Assembly: GCA_002633025.1 (NCBI GenBank)
Contig: NMRB01000224.1
Span: forward strand, 414,558-478,557
Source: Notospermus geniculatus
Lineage: Eukaryota; Nemertea; Pilidiophora; Heteronemertea; Lineidae
DNA length: 64,000 nucleotides
Direction of reading: 5' to 3'
Of the stretch, positions 23,701 to 38,700 are shown in pieces. Position 1 is the first letter of the stretch; every line of letters starts with the position of its first letter. Below the pieces are notes generated by a model, which did no database searches, had not been told where the DNA came from, and saw nothing but the letters and a program-made list of their open reading frames with translations. Both the position numbers and the translations under genes were made by a program.

Positions 23701-26700
23701 AATTTATCTTGAGCGACCATTTTATCGCTCTCAAGAGATGAGTCTGAATGTCACAGTATCTAGGAATGTGATGTACGAGAGTTTTTTTACTTGGGTTATT
23801 GATAATCTTTTTTTTATTGTTATACTTTGACAACAAAATTGGAAATCTCAGCCTCGAGTTTTGTTCAATAATTACATCTCCTCGTCAATATTTATCATTG
23901 TGTCAAGTATTTTATCATCTTCTTCATAAATGTCAAGTGCCAAGGTGTTCTCAGGTAAAAATTGGACAGATTTGAAAAAGTTGGCATTGATCTGCCAGGG
24001 GAATGGTTTCACTTCTTGGCCATGCAGCAGGGGTCGGTGGCCCTTTCTTGCTATGATGTCCCTCCCTGCCCCGCCAGCCAGGCCATTTTCTGTCACAGAG
24101 GGTGCAGTCCTCTTTAATAATAATAGTGGCAGACGGGTGCACAGTGGCACAGTGGTAAAGCAGCTAACTTATATCTGAGAGGGCGTGGGTTCGATTCACC
24201 AGCCTCCAGTAAACTTGTCTCCACTTCAGGTGATCAGAAAAGCCAAGGATGCTCAACGCTTAACCATGGATAGAATGAAAGCGCAGTTCATCAGGGACTT
24301 CGAACAGATGTTTGAAGAAAAACTCCGACATATCAGAGGTCATTTGGATGACAGCTTGATGGAAGTTTCTCAAGCAACGCCCCTGAGCCTCACTATGGAC
24401 GTAAAGTGCAAGTACACGGAGATGGATGCGGTGGACGTGCTAGCAGACGTCCTGCGACACTGTAATGATTTGTTTATTAATCATCAGCTGAAGTACCTGT
24501 GCATGCAGTTCTTGACCATGATACAACATGATCAGTTGGCAAGGTGAGTCCGCAAAAACAAAGACTTTTTGAAGTTTTTCGGTGAAGCTTTCTGCGTCTT
24601 TCAGCCAGTGGTCAGGGGGTAAGCCTCCTTCACAAAAAGCACTGACTTTGTGCAGAGATTCTGTGATATTTGTTGAAATATTTAAAGTGATACATGGAAA
24701 GATACCCTCATAATCTTCTGTTGGCCTGTACCTTATCAATATCAGTGAATGTGGAAATTTCTTCAGGAAAATGTTCCAACTCGCCCTCTGTGCTGGGAGG
24801 CTGGACAAGCCAGACGACCTGGTCCCAAAACACTCGTTCAGTATGGGAAGACAGGCGGCAGCAGACACCAAGGATGAGGATGCCACGCCGAGACCAACAG
24901 AAGGTACGCGTTATGTAAACATGCGCGTGAGATACATAAGTAGGAGAAACCCATAAAGATTAAAATACCTTGTAGCAAGGGGCTGTCAGATTGGCACTGT
25001 GAAAACATCAATACCTGTCACTGTTGAGATTCCGGGTTCGATCCCCGGATCCCCGGTCAGACGCCATGTACCCCAGTACTTGTGTGTGTAGATCATGACA
25101 ATTGTTTAGATTTTGACAAACTTTCTTGACTAAAATTCACTTCTTTTTGCAGATCAAGTTGTGCGCTATTTACGGGAATGTCTGGAGAAGTGTAGCGGCC
25201 ACCTTAGCCTCAAGACATGGTGTTATATCGAAGACAACATTACCAGTCATTTTGGTTTCTCTGCCTTCAAAGATCTTGGACATGGCACCTTCCTGCATTT
25301 CCTCCAGAGCCACTCTGAGGTATCAAGACATTTTTCAGTTGTGATTTCCGGCCTTATTCTCTTGATATTCCCCAGTAAAAACTCGTGGAATTGTACCCAG
25401 TGGACACCTCCGCCATGGAGAGTTCTGTCCACGATAGGTCACGTCGGTTCATTTTGACCTCTGTATTGAGGACACCTCTCAATGAAGGACAACCCTGGGC
25501 AGTCCCAAAGGTGTCCTCAATAGAGAGGTTCCACATACTTATAAATCCATTTCAGATTCTTGAAGAGTATGGGATGGCCAGTTTCCTAGTAAACAGTTGT
25601 GCATCATCAAAGTCTACCAGTCAGGGGCCGAGCAGGCAGGAGCTGGAAGACTTCATCAGACAATATGGATTCCAGACCTACGACAACGAGGAAGTAGGTA
25701 GTTGAGGTGTTCTTGCCGTGTAAGCCCTTAGACACTGAGCCCTTTCACACTGTTTTGATATCTTGATGGGTGTTTTCAGTAATACGCTCAATTATGCCCC
25801 TTCTTGGAAAGGCTTTGTCCTTTCTCCAGCCAGTCAACATGAGTAGGGCTAGTTTTGATGACTCTTTTTGGGAGGATTTTGTCAAACATTCACCTTTTCT
25901 TTCCATCTTTTCCCAGCTCGATCAGCTGACCTACGGTATCAAAGCCCACTACCAGGTGGATTCTGTGATGGCCCTTGGCCATGGGTCCTTGACACGGCTT
26001 ATTGATTCTATGAAGAAAGAGAAGACGGCAGAAAGTGTTGTCGACACGAGAATCTACTATGAGGAACCTTTCACAAGCCAGTCGAAGTAAGTAGGCCATC
26101 AGTTTAGATATTTGGGGCTGTCAGAGTGGTGCAGGGTGGGAACATTGCTGCCTGACACCTCTGAAATTCCGGGTTCAATCCCCGGCTGGATCTGCTCTTC
26201 ATGTGGTAGAGAGAATGACTCTTTTTGACGGTGCAGATTTTGTCTGGGCACTCTGGTTTTCTCCTGCTGTTTATTAACAATGCTTAAAATTCCACCCACA
26301 CCCTTTTCCAGCACCAGCTCGGGACACCAAGATGTCGGCCTCCTTGGCTCCATAGGCAGAGAGCAGGCGATAGCTGTCTTGAAGAGTACACCCCTTCTAG
26401 AAGACTTGTCAAGTTGGTCACACTGGTCGATAGTTTTCCAGCCCCAGTTTGGCCCTCTTAAATCATTCATCAAGAAGTATTCAGGAAAAGTTGTACAGTA
26501 TTCTGATGGTTCCTCCGATGGTAAGTTTTCGTAAATTACCACCCTCCCGCTGAGGAGGTCAAAAGCCTGAGCCAGAACTCAAAACCTTGATTTCTGTACC
26601 TTTTTGATTCTCATTTTATCCCTCAACCTGTTCTCTTCATAACCGTTTACATGTCATCGCTATCCCTTTCAGAAAATGAACCATTCGACGTGGTTGAAGA

Positions 26701-29700
26701 TCTGATTGCCCTAGAGACAGAACCCGGTAAATTGCTAAGAATCACTGCCAACACTTCAGCACGGGCATTTGCCAACTCCATCAATAAGTTGGACGCCAAA
26801 GCTGCCAGCGGCCATCTTGTCTCAATCGTCATTAAAGATGGCGGTGTTCAGCGAGCGCCAATCTCATTGCTGGCCAAGTACGTCAAGACCCTATTAGAAA
26901 AGGTTGAGAAAGGTAGCGGAGGAGCTGGTGATGCGAGAACCAATCAGATCAAAGCATCGCGGTTCGTACAGGAATGTCTGATGCTGCTGCCGTGCCAGAT
27001 CTGTCAGGCTGTCGGACGGCAAGTGTTTCTTGGTCCCCTCGGTGAAGTCCTTGGCAAGACGAAGGCTGAGACGTCGCTCCTGGAGACCTGTCAGACCGAC
27101 AAGGAACGTCTCGTCATGGAGAAGATTGGCATGTTACTCGGGATCACAGATTGGTATCAGGTGTTTGAGAGTAAGGCGTGTGCTGTGGGGGAGCCTTCTG
27201 ATCATGTAAGTGTTGATTCACTCCTGACAATTTCTTAGATGGGTAGGCGAAACATAGAAGCTCATGCTTGTCGGTGAAACTGTGTAGTGTTGTACCATTT
27301 CACTTAATTACACAAAATCTAGTGCAGCTCTGCTTATGAAGACTAGAGAGGTGAGTACAGTGGTCAGTACTGTTTCACTGAATTCTCCATTTTCTTTGTA
27401 GGATATATCAAGCACAGATCTGACAGATGATTTAGAAGGCAACATCCCAGCCCTCGAGAGCATCAAGGAGGACATCATGCTGACACAGTTGCTCGGTACG
27501 GACTGCGGTTACGAGCTGAAGGCACCAGATGGCAGCCAAGAGGAATCGGAGGCAGCAAATGTATGTATCTTGAATGGTATTGGTGTAGGTCGCTATGTTA
27601 TGGCTGATGGTGCCCCACTTTCATATTACCAGTCGCATTTGAACTGTCTCCTGGAACCTCTGTAGTGACAGGAGGTGGTGTTTCCACCATGCCACTCTAC
27701 AGGAGGGTAAAGTTGCTCCTCGGAAGTTCCTCATCGCAAACTGAGTTATGGTCTGTTCCTATTTCAGGAAAGTGAAGCAGACGCAGAGGAGGAGGAGGAG
27801 GAGGAAGAAAAAGAAAAGTCCGAGACTGCCTCAGTCAATGAAAAGAGTGCACAGGACGAAGAAGAGTGTGAAGTGTTCATCAACGACATTAGGCAAAATC
27901 GGTTCGGCATAGGCCTGGATCTTGACGACCGTACAAAAGTATACACTACACAATTAGTGGATATAATTGGACGAAGTCTGGAGACATTGTCAAAAGAACT
28001 TTACAACAAGGATACTCATTTTGTCCTCGAGCTGATCCAGAATGCGGACGATAATTGGTACGATGGGGGACATGAGCCAGCCTTGGTGTTCGTCGTGGAG
28101 GAGGGGGCCATAATCCTTTACAATAACGAGAATGGGTTTTCTAATGAGAACATTGATGCGATCTGCAACGTCAGGAAGTCGACCAAGCTAGTCAATGGGA
28201 AACACAAACAGGGTTATATAGGTAGGTAGGTGAATGTGTGACCCAGTTTGGGAAAACCTGGCACAAGTCTCCAGTCAGTGACAAGGTCCTGACCGCCCTC
28301 CTTTATGTGAGAGTTTTCTTGTGCAAGTTGGCACTCAGTCACTGGGCAATTCACCATTGTTGTTTGTTGCCGTAGGACTTCACTTAGACCAATGACAGGT
28401 CGTCTCATTTCTAATCTGGATGCGACTTGATTCACTTGCAGGTCAAAAGGGTATAGGCTTCAAGTCAGTGTTCACGGTCACAGACATGCCACAGATTCAT
28501 AGTAACGGATTTCACATCAAGTTTGATGCGACGAACGAGACGCCTGGAGTCGGCTACATTCTTCCTCACTGGATCCCGGCAGAGGATCGAGATGGGGATG
28601 AAACGGTTCGAGATGAATTGAAGGAGATCAACAATGAACAAAGGTGAGAGGAACAGAGTAGACATTCTAAAGAACTAAGCCTTAATGAGCACACAAGCAG
28701 CTTTCACAAAATGCGACCATTCATTCTTCCATTCCAAACTCTTTTCTTCAGCTGGAACACAAAGATTTTCCTCCCTCTAAAGGCGGAGAGCGAGCGCGAG
28801 AAACACAGAAGTCGATCACTGACGGCGAGCTTCCACGATATCCACCCCTCGTTACTTCTATTCTTACATCGACTCAAAAGGATCACTATTATGAATAAGG
28901 TATGTTAACACTTTGCCTACAAAAGATGGATGATTCCGTCTTTCCAAAAAACTTTGCCTCCAAAGGATGGAGATTTCCGTCTTTCCAAGAAAGGTTTTGC
29001 CGCAAAGTCGGAAGGTTAATTTAAGGTCATGTCCTTGTTTTTTAGGCCAAAACAGAAACGCTTCACATGGTGAGGAGTGATCAAGGGAACGGAGTGGTGG
29101 AGATCACACATGGGGATAAGATAGACCAGTGGCTCGTGGTCAGGAAAGCCTTGCAGGTTTCAGAAGAGGTAGGTGGAGTCTGACACATCTTGCAGTCTTC
29201 ATGGTTTTCTAGCATTGCTCCAAATTTTCCTCGTGTTTCTTCTAAGATTGGACAAACTGAATAGTAAATCAGCAGTTTTGCGTCCTATTTCTCACAATCT
29301 GATTTACCGTTTTCTCTTCCAGATGAACCCTGACGTGGCATCAACAGAAGTCGCACTTGCCTTCCCTCTGAACAAAGGAATGTCCCCAAACGTCAAGTTA
29401 TCAAAGCAGGATGTGTTTGCCTTTTTGCCCCTTAGGAGTTTCGGATTCAACTTCATTGTACAAGGTACGTAGCGTTCCTTTTATAATCACCAGAACACAC
29501 CCCTCCACAAAATTTTGGCAGTAGTATCAGGGTTATATCTAGGATTTCAGAAGGGCACGGTGCAAACTTTGTGAAAAGGGCACTTCAACCTAGAAAAGGG
29601 CACTTTTTATTCGCGACATTTCTACTAACGGAATTTGAGAGGCTTGTCAGTTAAAAATGTCTTTATAACTCCAGTCAACAGCCAATTTAAGGCAGTTTCT

Positions 29701-32700
29701 AAGGTGATACGACCATGGCAGAGGGTCTGGGAGGTTCTAAAACCTAAAAAAAAAAAAAAATTTTTTTTTTTAGGGGCAGAGCGGCGCCCTAGGGGGGTTA
29801 AAAAAGGGCACATCGGCGCCCCCTTTCGGCGGCACGGCATACCGCCGCTCTAAAATGGCCTAGATATAAACCTGAGTATTGTTTATGGTATATTTTTTGG
29901 ATATGTCTGTTTCAGGTGATTTTGAAATTCCCTCATCGCGGCAAGATCTTCACCACAATAACCATTGGAATCAGTGGTTGAGAAGTGAGATACCAGGGCT
30001 CTTCATTGAGGCTCTTGATTCATTCAGGGTAAGTGGCAAACAGTTTATCCCCTCCTGTGTCAGTTCTGCTGAAGCAGGCCAAAAAACAGCATTCTATTTC
30101 AGGCCTAGTCATCACAGTGTCCATAGATTGTAGATTTAGTCTCGATTCTCCAACCTGCATTAGGATGAGTTGTCACCCAAAGTCAATGTATGAACTTCAT
30201 TCAAGGTCATTGTATCTCTTCCAGCTCCTGCCTGACTTCACCGATATCCAGGCCGTCTGTACCTTCCTCAAATTTGTACCACTAGAGGGCGAGATTATAG
30301 AATTTTTCCAACCCATTGTGAAAGATATCATGAAGAGATTGTCAGAAAAGGAATGGCTGCCTGTGGCTGGCAGGGATAATGGTAAGCTGAGCAGGGGGCA
30401 TTAGCAGCAGACAGAATGCTGTAAACAATGCTTGTGTTTTGGTTCATCCATNATTGTTGGTGTTATGGTTCATCTACTGTCTGATGTTTAGTTCTCATAC
30501 TAAACTGACTTCGACCGACTGAAAGTACATGGAACCTGTTGAAAAGATAGACTAAAGGGCTGTAAACCATTTGTGGTTGTAGATAGGGAAAACTCATCAT
30601 GGCAGTTCAGACCTGACGTATATGCAGGAAAATGTTTACCACACCTTAGGTAGGCCTCATGCCCCAGTCCAAATCTGACTGAGTGACTGTTTTATAAGTC
30701 TAGATGCAGATACTGATAAACTCAGCTGACCAGAGCCTTTCCAACTTCTTCCAGATATCTTATGGAAACAACCATCAGAGATTGTGATCTGTAATGATAC
30801 CCTCCTGAAGGAGGTGGTCACCCCAGATCTACTCCAGAGATTCCTTGGATGGTATTACATCCACGACCAGGTGCCAATCACGGAGAACCTTCCCCTGTTT
30901 TCAAGTCTTGGTGTTCACACGCTGGAGGCAGCACACGTCTTGGAGGTATTCAAGGCCGTCATTCAAGAAGCTGAGAGGATGGAGTGGTGTAAGTCTTTGA
31001 AAGCGGGACCAAGATCAGGTCTTGGGATTTCAGGGTGAACCGGTCTTGGGATTTCAAGTTTACGATTCTCAGTCCCGAATGTGCCTTAAAACAGCGATTC
31101 CGCCCTCTGTATAATGATTTCACCCCTGTCTCTTTCCAGCCTTGCCCGCCAAAGACCTCCACTTGTGGTTTGTATGCCTGTACCAGAGCATGGATCAGTA
31201 CAGGACGTCAGGTGATGTCAGGATGAAGGCAGAATATGAGGGGATCCTGGAAGCGCTCAGGAGTCTCTCGGTTCTCCCTCTCAGCGATAATTCAACAGTT
31301 GCTCTCAGGAACAAGGCTGTGTTCTTCTCTGACAAGCTTACTAGAGGTGGGTCCAAAGTCCTTTTGTCTTGATATTGAATCGAAGGCGGAGTGCCAAACA
31401 CAGCATTATTAGCTCCATAGACAGCGTACTGTGAATTAGGCCTACATGTGCAACAGGAGGAAACCTGCATTGTCAAAGCGAGTTGCCTTCTCTATCACAT
31501 GAAGAGTTGGTTCAACTGGGGATTGAACCCAGAACCTCAGAGGTGACAGGTGCTGATGTTTCCACTTCACCACTCTGACAGCCGTTCTATGTTGTGATGC
31601 ATTGCTCTCGCTCGCATCTTTTCATCTTTTCTTCACCCAGTGCGAGAACTTGGTGAAACTGAACAGTCTGTATTCATCTCTGTTCTTTTCCAGGTCTTTC
31701 TGAGGACATCACCAGCCAGGTCCTTGAGACCGACCTCCTCACAATCCACGTGGATCTCTTCACCGAGGATGAAGACCAGAATGCCAAGGTCAGGATGCTC
31801 CTCAAAGGTCTTGGGGTCAAGGAGATCATGCCGAATGAAGTCATCGAGAAACACATATTCCCTGTGCTGGAGACGGACATTTGGAAGGTGAGTGGTTGAC
31901 GTATGACCCATCAAAGGAATGAAGGTTCTCTTGTCTTCAAAGGTATAAAAAAAACTGTCACGTTGCCAAAGACCAAGGTCAATTGAAGCCAAGGTCAGTC
32001 CAGAACCAAGGTCAGTCCAGGACCAAGGTCAAGGACGAATTGTGCAGTGTCAAGGGCATATCTCTTGTGTTGAGTCCCAATAATATTCCTTTCTCATCTG
32101 ATTCCGTGTAACTAATACTTTCCATCCTTGGTTCAAGTTGCATGATGACGTGTGTTTTTCTTCAGTTCCAACACCTCAGACCTCGTACCCCCTTATTACA
32201 TTGTCCATCATATTATTGCCCCTACTTCATTTGTTGCTTCTCTTGACCAGTAGAGCATGATTTCTTCATCTTTATTATTTCCTCCAAGGTTACACATCCT
32301 GTGTCTTGTTTTGTAGTCCTCCTGCCCCCTATGCTTGCAACAGTGCTTATTACTTTGCATATTCAAATCACTTCAACAGTGGAATTTCCTGTGAAGTGTT
32401 CGGGAAGAAGTTTTTCGGGGTTGAGGCCTTTTGACCATAGGATCATTCGGGCAGGTGGTAGCGCCATATTGTTTTGAATAGGCCCATCATCTTGAGAATC
32501 TACAGGATAGACCGCCCATGTAGCAAATGGAGGATGAACCCACGGAAGGCTGAGAGAACTGCGGATAACACAACCTGTTTCTTAACTTTCAGGAGAAGAA
32601 TCCCAAAACTCTTATAGCTTACATAAAATACGTCAAACAGCAGTGGGAAGGGGACAAGAGAATGGTAGATATTCGCTGTTGAATCGCGTATTATTGGGAT

Positions 32701-35700
32701 CACTGACTGTTGTGTCAATCGGTCACTCAAACTGCTAAATCCCCAAACAGTACCTCATGCTTAGATTAAGATTATTCGTCACTGAATGTTCTCTAGATTA
32801 TGTGGGAGGAATCTTGGTGTTTGAACGAATAAATCGGATTCAAAATGTGCATCACTGAAGTTCATAACTGCAAAACTCGGAATGCTAATTGTGCGAGAGT
32901 TAGTCTCTGCCCCTTTTCTTTATCATTCTTGTGTTGTTATATACCATTTTCTCTTTAGTTGCATGTATATGTTGGCTTTACTTGACTGAATTCTGTGCGT
33001 TTTCGATGCATGTACATGTGTATGTACTGTAACCCTGTGGTGGTATACATCAGCCAGTGACTAACAGTTGAATCGAACTTGGAGCTTTATTTTTGAACAG
33101 TTCTGTTGTTTTGGTCGATAATTTTACCGTGTTTCATTTTCTTTCCTCTCGATGTCAGAATATTTTACTTCACTCTGCATGTTTTCGATGTTTTCTGAAA
33201 ATCTTAGTGATCTGCTTTTGTCAGCCAAATATATCAGTCTCTGTCAGTTCTTCGACATAAAAGAGTGGTTGTGCTTGTAATACCCGTCGTTTTGAGCTAT
33301 GAGCCATCACAGAAATTAACCTACTGAAAATGACACAAACTCTACGTGATTTTGTATGGTGAGAACATTGCCAGCCAGTCAATTTCTCTCGAATTCATCA
33401 ACATGAATTTTGTCTCTCACATTTGAATGTGAGTTTGTTGTTCATCGAATGAATAATCGCGGTTCACGTTCCCTTCCTTTTTCAGTGCCGGGGATTTCTC
33501 GCGTCGGGACGTATGACCTTCACAACATGACCTTGGCTTCATGCTTCGAAACGTTATCAGAAATTGACTAAATCTGTCGTTCTGGATCTCATACTTTCAT
33601 GCTCAATCATGATGCTTCACTCTTGATCAATATTCTGCTCTCTAAACTGTTGAGCATCTTAGCATATGACATTGATGGATGCAGATGATCTGATATGGTT
33701 TCGAAAACAACAGCCAAGGTTTAAAATTAGTTTCCTCATGTTAATATTCCTGTATTTATGCTGTCTTGCAGACAAAGCTCCCCAAAGTCCTCCTGGCCTA
33801 CACGACGTACATCAAACAACAATGGGATAGAGACAGGAGGTCTGTCGACATGTCGCGATTCAGGGCCGTCGCACGCGTCAAGACCAACAAGGGTTTTGTG
33901 ACCCCTGCGACGGAGGCGGTGCATTTCACTCAAGATTATCTCAACAAGTATGACCTCCAACAGCTGTTCCCTGGTATGTTATCTTCTCATACGTGTTACT
34001 GTCTGATATGGTCAGCGTAGTTCATCTTTGTGAACTGACATGACACAATGGAATAAACTGCAGTCCGAAGTGAGAAAGACCTTCTGAGTTGGTGGCCGAT
34101 TAGTGGTCTGTAGACATTGGGTGAATAAATGTGCAACAGGAGGAGGAAACCAGAGTGCCCAGACAAAAACCTTGGGCTGTCAAAGGAAGTTACCCTCCCT
34201 TTAACATAAAGATTGGGTCTGACGGGGGTTGAACCTGGAACCTCAGAGGTGACAGGCGTTGATGTTTCAACTGCACCAATCTGACTGGTGCTCATAGTTC
34301 CTTTAATTCCTGCAGGTTATGACTGGGTGCTGCTCGACAGCTGCTACATTCAGAATCTCACCCTCAAAACTGGTCGCGCCACCTGGAGAGCGTTCTTTGA
34401 CAACCTCGGCGTGACGGACTTCCTGAAGGTCAAACGGGAGAAGGTCATATTGAAACCAGAGGAATTGGTGAGTGTTAATACTCGTCCAACATAAGTACAT
34501 GTAATTCACTGGTGTCACCAACACAAAAGTTTNGTCAGAATATTTTACTTCACTCTGCATGTTTTCGATGTTTTCTGAAAATCTTAGTGATCTGCTTTTG
34601 TCAGCCAAATATATCAGTCTCTGTCAGTTCTTCGACATAAAAGAGTGGTTGTGCTTGTAATACCCGTCGTTTTGAGCTATGAGCCATCACAGAAATTAAC
34701 CTACTGAAAATGACACAAACTCTACGTGATTTTGTATGGTGAGAACATTGCCAGCCAGTCAATTTCTCTCGAATTCATCAACATGAATTTTGTCTCTCAC
34801 ATTTGAATGTGAGTTTGTTGTTCATCGAATGAATAATCGCGGTTCACGTTCCCTTCCTTTTTCAGTGCCGGGGATTTCTCGCGTCGGGACGTATGACCTT
34901 CACAACATGACCTTGGCTTCATGCTTCGAAACGTTATCAGAAATTGACTAAATCTGTCGTTCTGGATCTCATACTTTCATGCTCAATCATGATGCTTCAC
35001 TCTTGATCAATATTCTGCTCTCTAAACTGTTGAGCATCTTAGCATATGACATTGATGGATGCAGATGATCTGATATGGTTTCGAAAACAACAGCCAAGGT
35101 TTAAAATTAGTTTCCTCATGTTAATATTCCTGTATTTATGCTGTCTTGCAGACAAAGCTCCCCAAAGTCCTCCTGGCCTACACGACGTACATCAAACAAC
35201 AATGGGATAGAGACAGGAGGTCCGTCGACATGTCGCGATTCAGGGCCGTCGCACGCGTCAAGACCAACAAGGGTTTTGTGACTCCTGCGACGGAGGCGGT
35301 GCATTTCACTCAAGATTATCTCAACAAGTATGACCTGCAACAGCTGTTCCCTGGTATGTTATCTTCTCATACGTGTTACTGTCCGATATGGTCAGCGTAG
35401 TTCATCTTTGTGAACTGACATGACACAATGGAATAAACTGCAGTCCGAAGTGAGAAAGATCTTCTGAGTTGGTGGCCGATTGGTGGTCTGTAGACATTGG
35501 GTGAATAAATGTGCAACAGGAGGAGGAAACCAGAGTGCCCAGACAAAAACCTTGGGCTGTCAAAGGAAGTTACCCTCCCTTTAACATAAAGATTGGGTCT
35601 GACGGGGGTTGAACCTGGAACCTCAGAGGTGACAGGCGTTGATGTTCCCACTGCACCAATCTGACTGGTGCTCATAGTTCCTTTAATTCCTGCAGGTTAT

Positions 35701-38700
35701 GACTGGGTGCTGCTCGACAGCTGCTACATTCAGAATCTCACCCTCAAAACTGGTCGCGCCACGTGGAGAGCGTTCTTTGACAACCTCGGCGTGACAGACT
35801 TCCTGAAGGTCAAACGGGAGAAGGTCATATTGAAACCAGAGGAATTGGTGAGTGTTAATACTCGTCCGACATAAGTTATTCACCGGTGTCGATGTCACCA
35901 ACACATAAATTTTAAAATGTGCCTGGGATTGAGTTCATAGATGAAATAATCCATATGTAGGTGACCCCCGCTTTCATGGCCGTTGCCCCACCTGGCGTGC
36001 CCCACCCATCCCCATATTCATCCAGGCAGTCCTCTCCCCTCCGTTTTACTAGTAGTTTTCTCAGCTGGTTTTTGGACTCAAAAAGATTCATCAACGAATG
36101 TTTTGGACTCCTTTTTTAGCCAGATATTTATATTCCAAGTGAAGTTTTAGAAAAGGTAACAGAAGAATGAAAACCACATTTTCCCATGGTTGGACACAAT
36201 TTTTATAAACCCTGCCACAAAACAATTTCATATTTCCCATGTTAAATCACTTCTATGCAGATGCACCCCATCCCTGGCCCCTAAATATATTATGATAAAG
36301 ACTTTGGTAAAGATTTTGAGACAAGTCTGGTTCCCTCCACCCGACCTTGGTGATACAATTCAGCAATATACTGCATGCGATAACAAAACCCTCGGCCCTT
36401 CCCCTCTCACCACTCCTGCACTAATCTTGCTAATCTGTTATTTACATGAAACTAACCACTAACCGTACATTAACATGTTCTTTCTTTAGCCTCAATCCCA
36501 GAAAGGTTTGGTTGATTAAGAAACTTTGTCGTGTTTTGAAGGATTACATCACTTCGGTGCAGCAAAGATGGCCACAAGTTATTATTTGGTTGATCTGCTC
36601 AGCTCCTGACATCAAAATTGAAAGACTCACTTGATATTTCACTAATTTTGACAACAGCTTTGTTGCATTTGCTGCTCTGAGATGTTGCCAGTGCTGTCTT
36701 GGGGCAAATGTGTGAAGTCCCAAGGTTTTGATGTGGCTGCAGAGTGATTTAAAGCCAGCTTCGCTCAAGACAGAGAATCAAAATGAGAACGGAGGACAAT
36801 GAACTGTGAAATACCATTAATATGAAAATCTCCAAATGATGAATTGTGGCCAATTTTCATCTCAATTTCACAAAATGCTTGAGCTTCATATGAAAAACTG
36901 CTGCATCTGGAGTGAATGCCTGTTGACTGGGGTTGTCTGTGTGGGTAAGGGAACTGTCGACTGGGGTTGTCTGTGCGGGTAAGGGAACTGTCGACTGGGG
37001 TTGTTTGATAAAAGATCTATCGACTGAGATTGTCTTGTCTGGGTAAGATCTGTTGACTGAGTTGTCTGTCTGGGTAAAGGAGCTGTCAGTGGGGTTGTTA
37101 TGTCTGGGTAAAGGAGCTGTCAGTGGGGTTGTTATGTCTGGGTAAAGGAGCTGTCAGTGGGGTTGTTATGTCTGGGTAAAGGAGCTGTCAGTGGGGTTGT
37201 TATGTCTGGGTAAAGGAACTCTGACTGAGTGTGATAAATTTCTGCTCAGGAGGTGAGGGTTTTCAATTGAGTTCTACGGCAGGGACACCCAGTGTGCAAA
37301 AATATTGCATGCGAACAGCTTGTGGTTTTGATTATTCAAGCGGACATCCAAATCAGAAGATTATTAGGCCCACAGGATAAAATGTTAATTTATTGAAACT
37401 GTTTGAGAACATTGATTTATACATGATGCAGACACATGTGATATTAAAAACTCTGAATGGTTGTCATGCTGTGTCTCATGACATCAGATTGCCCATTATT
37501 ACGGATGACATGGTTGTTATTGTATTCATCTGCTGCAGCTGTTGTATCCAGCTGCTAAACTTTAATATTGCTGTTTAAGGATGATAAATATTAGTCCTTC
37601 AGATGTCATCATTTAGAGTCGAATGTGACGTGACCTGGAATATAGTCCTATTAAAACTCAGTCTGATCTGGGAGGTTGTCGAGATTGTATTTTTTCGAAG
37701 GCCTTGTACATTTGGTAGATTACACTCAAATCTGGGAGAACTTGGGACTGCTGTATTTGGCAGACTATACCCAAATCTGTGAGAACTTTGGACTGCTACA
37801 TTTGGCAGATTACACTCAGACTCAGTCAAATCTGTGGGAACTTGGGACTGCTACTTATGGCAGATTGCATTCACATTTGTAAATACTTGGGACTGCTACA
37901 TCCAGCAGATTACACTCAAATCTGTGAGAATTTGGAGCACTCTCTAGTTTTGTGAAGTGGATTTTGTGAAGAGGTAAATAACTTCATGGTGCTGGGTCTT
38001 GGGTTGTTTATGTTTTTGGGTTTCTTTCCTCATCTTGAATGCTGGTGTTGGTGTTATGTGTTTCTCCCGTTTCCAATCTAGCATGGGACTTCCTACTGTC
38101 TTAAATTTCAGCGGTAGTGAATCTGTACTGGTACTGGTACATAAATAGAGTGCAGTTGGAATGAAAATGAGTTTCTGGTGTACCTAAAATTACCATATAA
38201 GCCTTGATTGTGCCGAACCTCATGACACAATGAAGATGTTTTGGATATCCTTGCATCGTCATGGCAACCTGATTGGTGTTGATTTTGATCTTCATTTGTT
38301 TTTTAAACTCCTACAGCATCTTTTGTCTAATAACCTTTGATATAGATTTGATGATATTATTATGTTGCCACGGCGACCAAGTCTACACACTTTTATTACC
38401 GATCTTTAGTTTGTTAATAATATTTGCGATGCTAGGCAACTGGAATTTGACTCACCATTCGGTTGAATATCTCAAGAGTTAAAAAAGGGAGGTTTTGGCA
38501 AATACCAAATATGGCGCCGTTCACCAAATATGGTGTAAGGCTTTCAAGGTTGGACCTGGGGATGCATTTGTTGATATAGGACAATGATATTGCACTTTTA
38601 TCAAAATGACAAATCGAATTGGATTGATCACATTGTCATGCATTCAGAATGGTAATGTGGAGATTGCATTGTTGAATTGAAAATCCTACGGCTTTGTTGT

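Larger units (their letters stand above)
33154..35875. repeat. Near-identical 1.35-kb direct duplication meeting at a single N
   Basis: 33154-34532 and 34534-35875 align at a constant offset of 1,380 bp, apart from small indels near the end. The first 600 or so bases look identical. About ten substitutions lie in the rest. The second copy begins immediately after a single N at 34533, and the first copy ends there in the homologous place. This is the picture of two haplotype contigs joined end to end rather than merged. Confidence 0.92.

Noticed and set aside
24138-24204. Possible tRNA gene upstream of exon 3
   Set aside because: A- and B-box-like motifs are present, but acceptor and T stems do not pair. 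Best read as a tRNA-derived SINE.
35152-35847. A genuine in-frame repeat of 118 residues in the NO VEIN-like protein
   Set aside because: The copy starts at a single N, differences are silent and allele-like, and flanking intron sequence is also duplicated. An assembly artefact is more likely.
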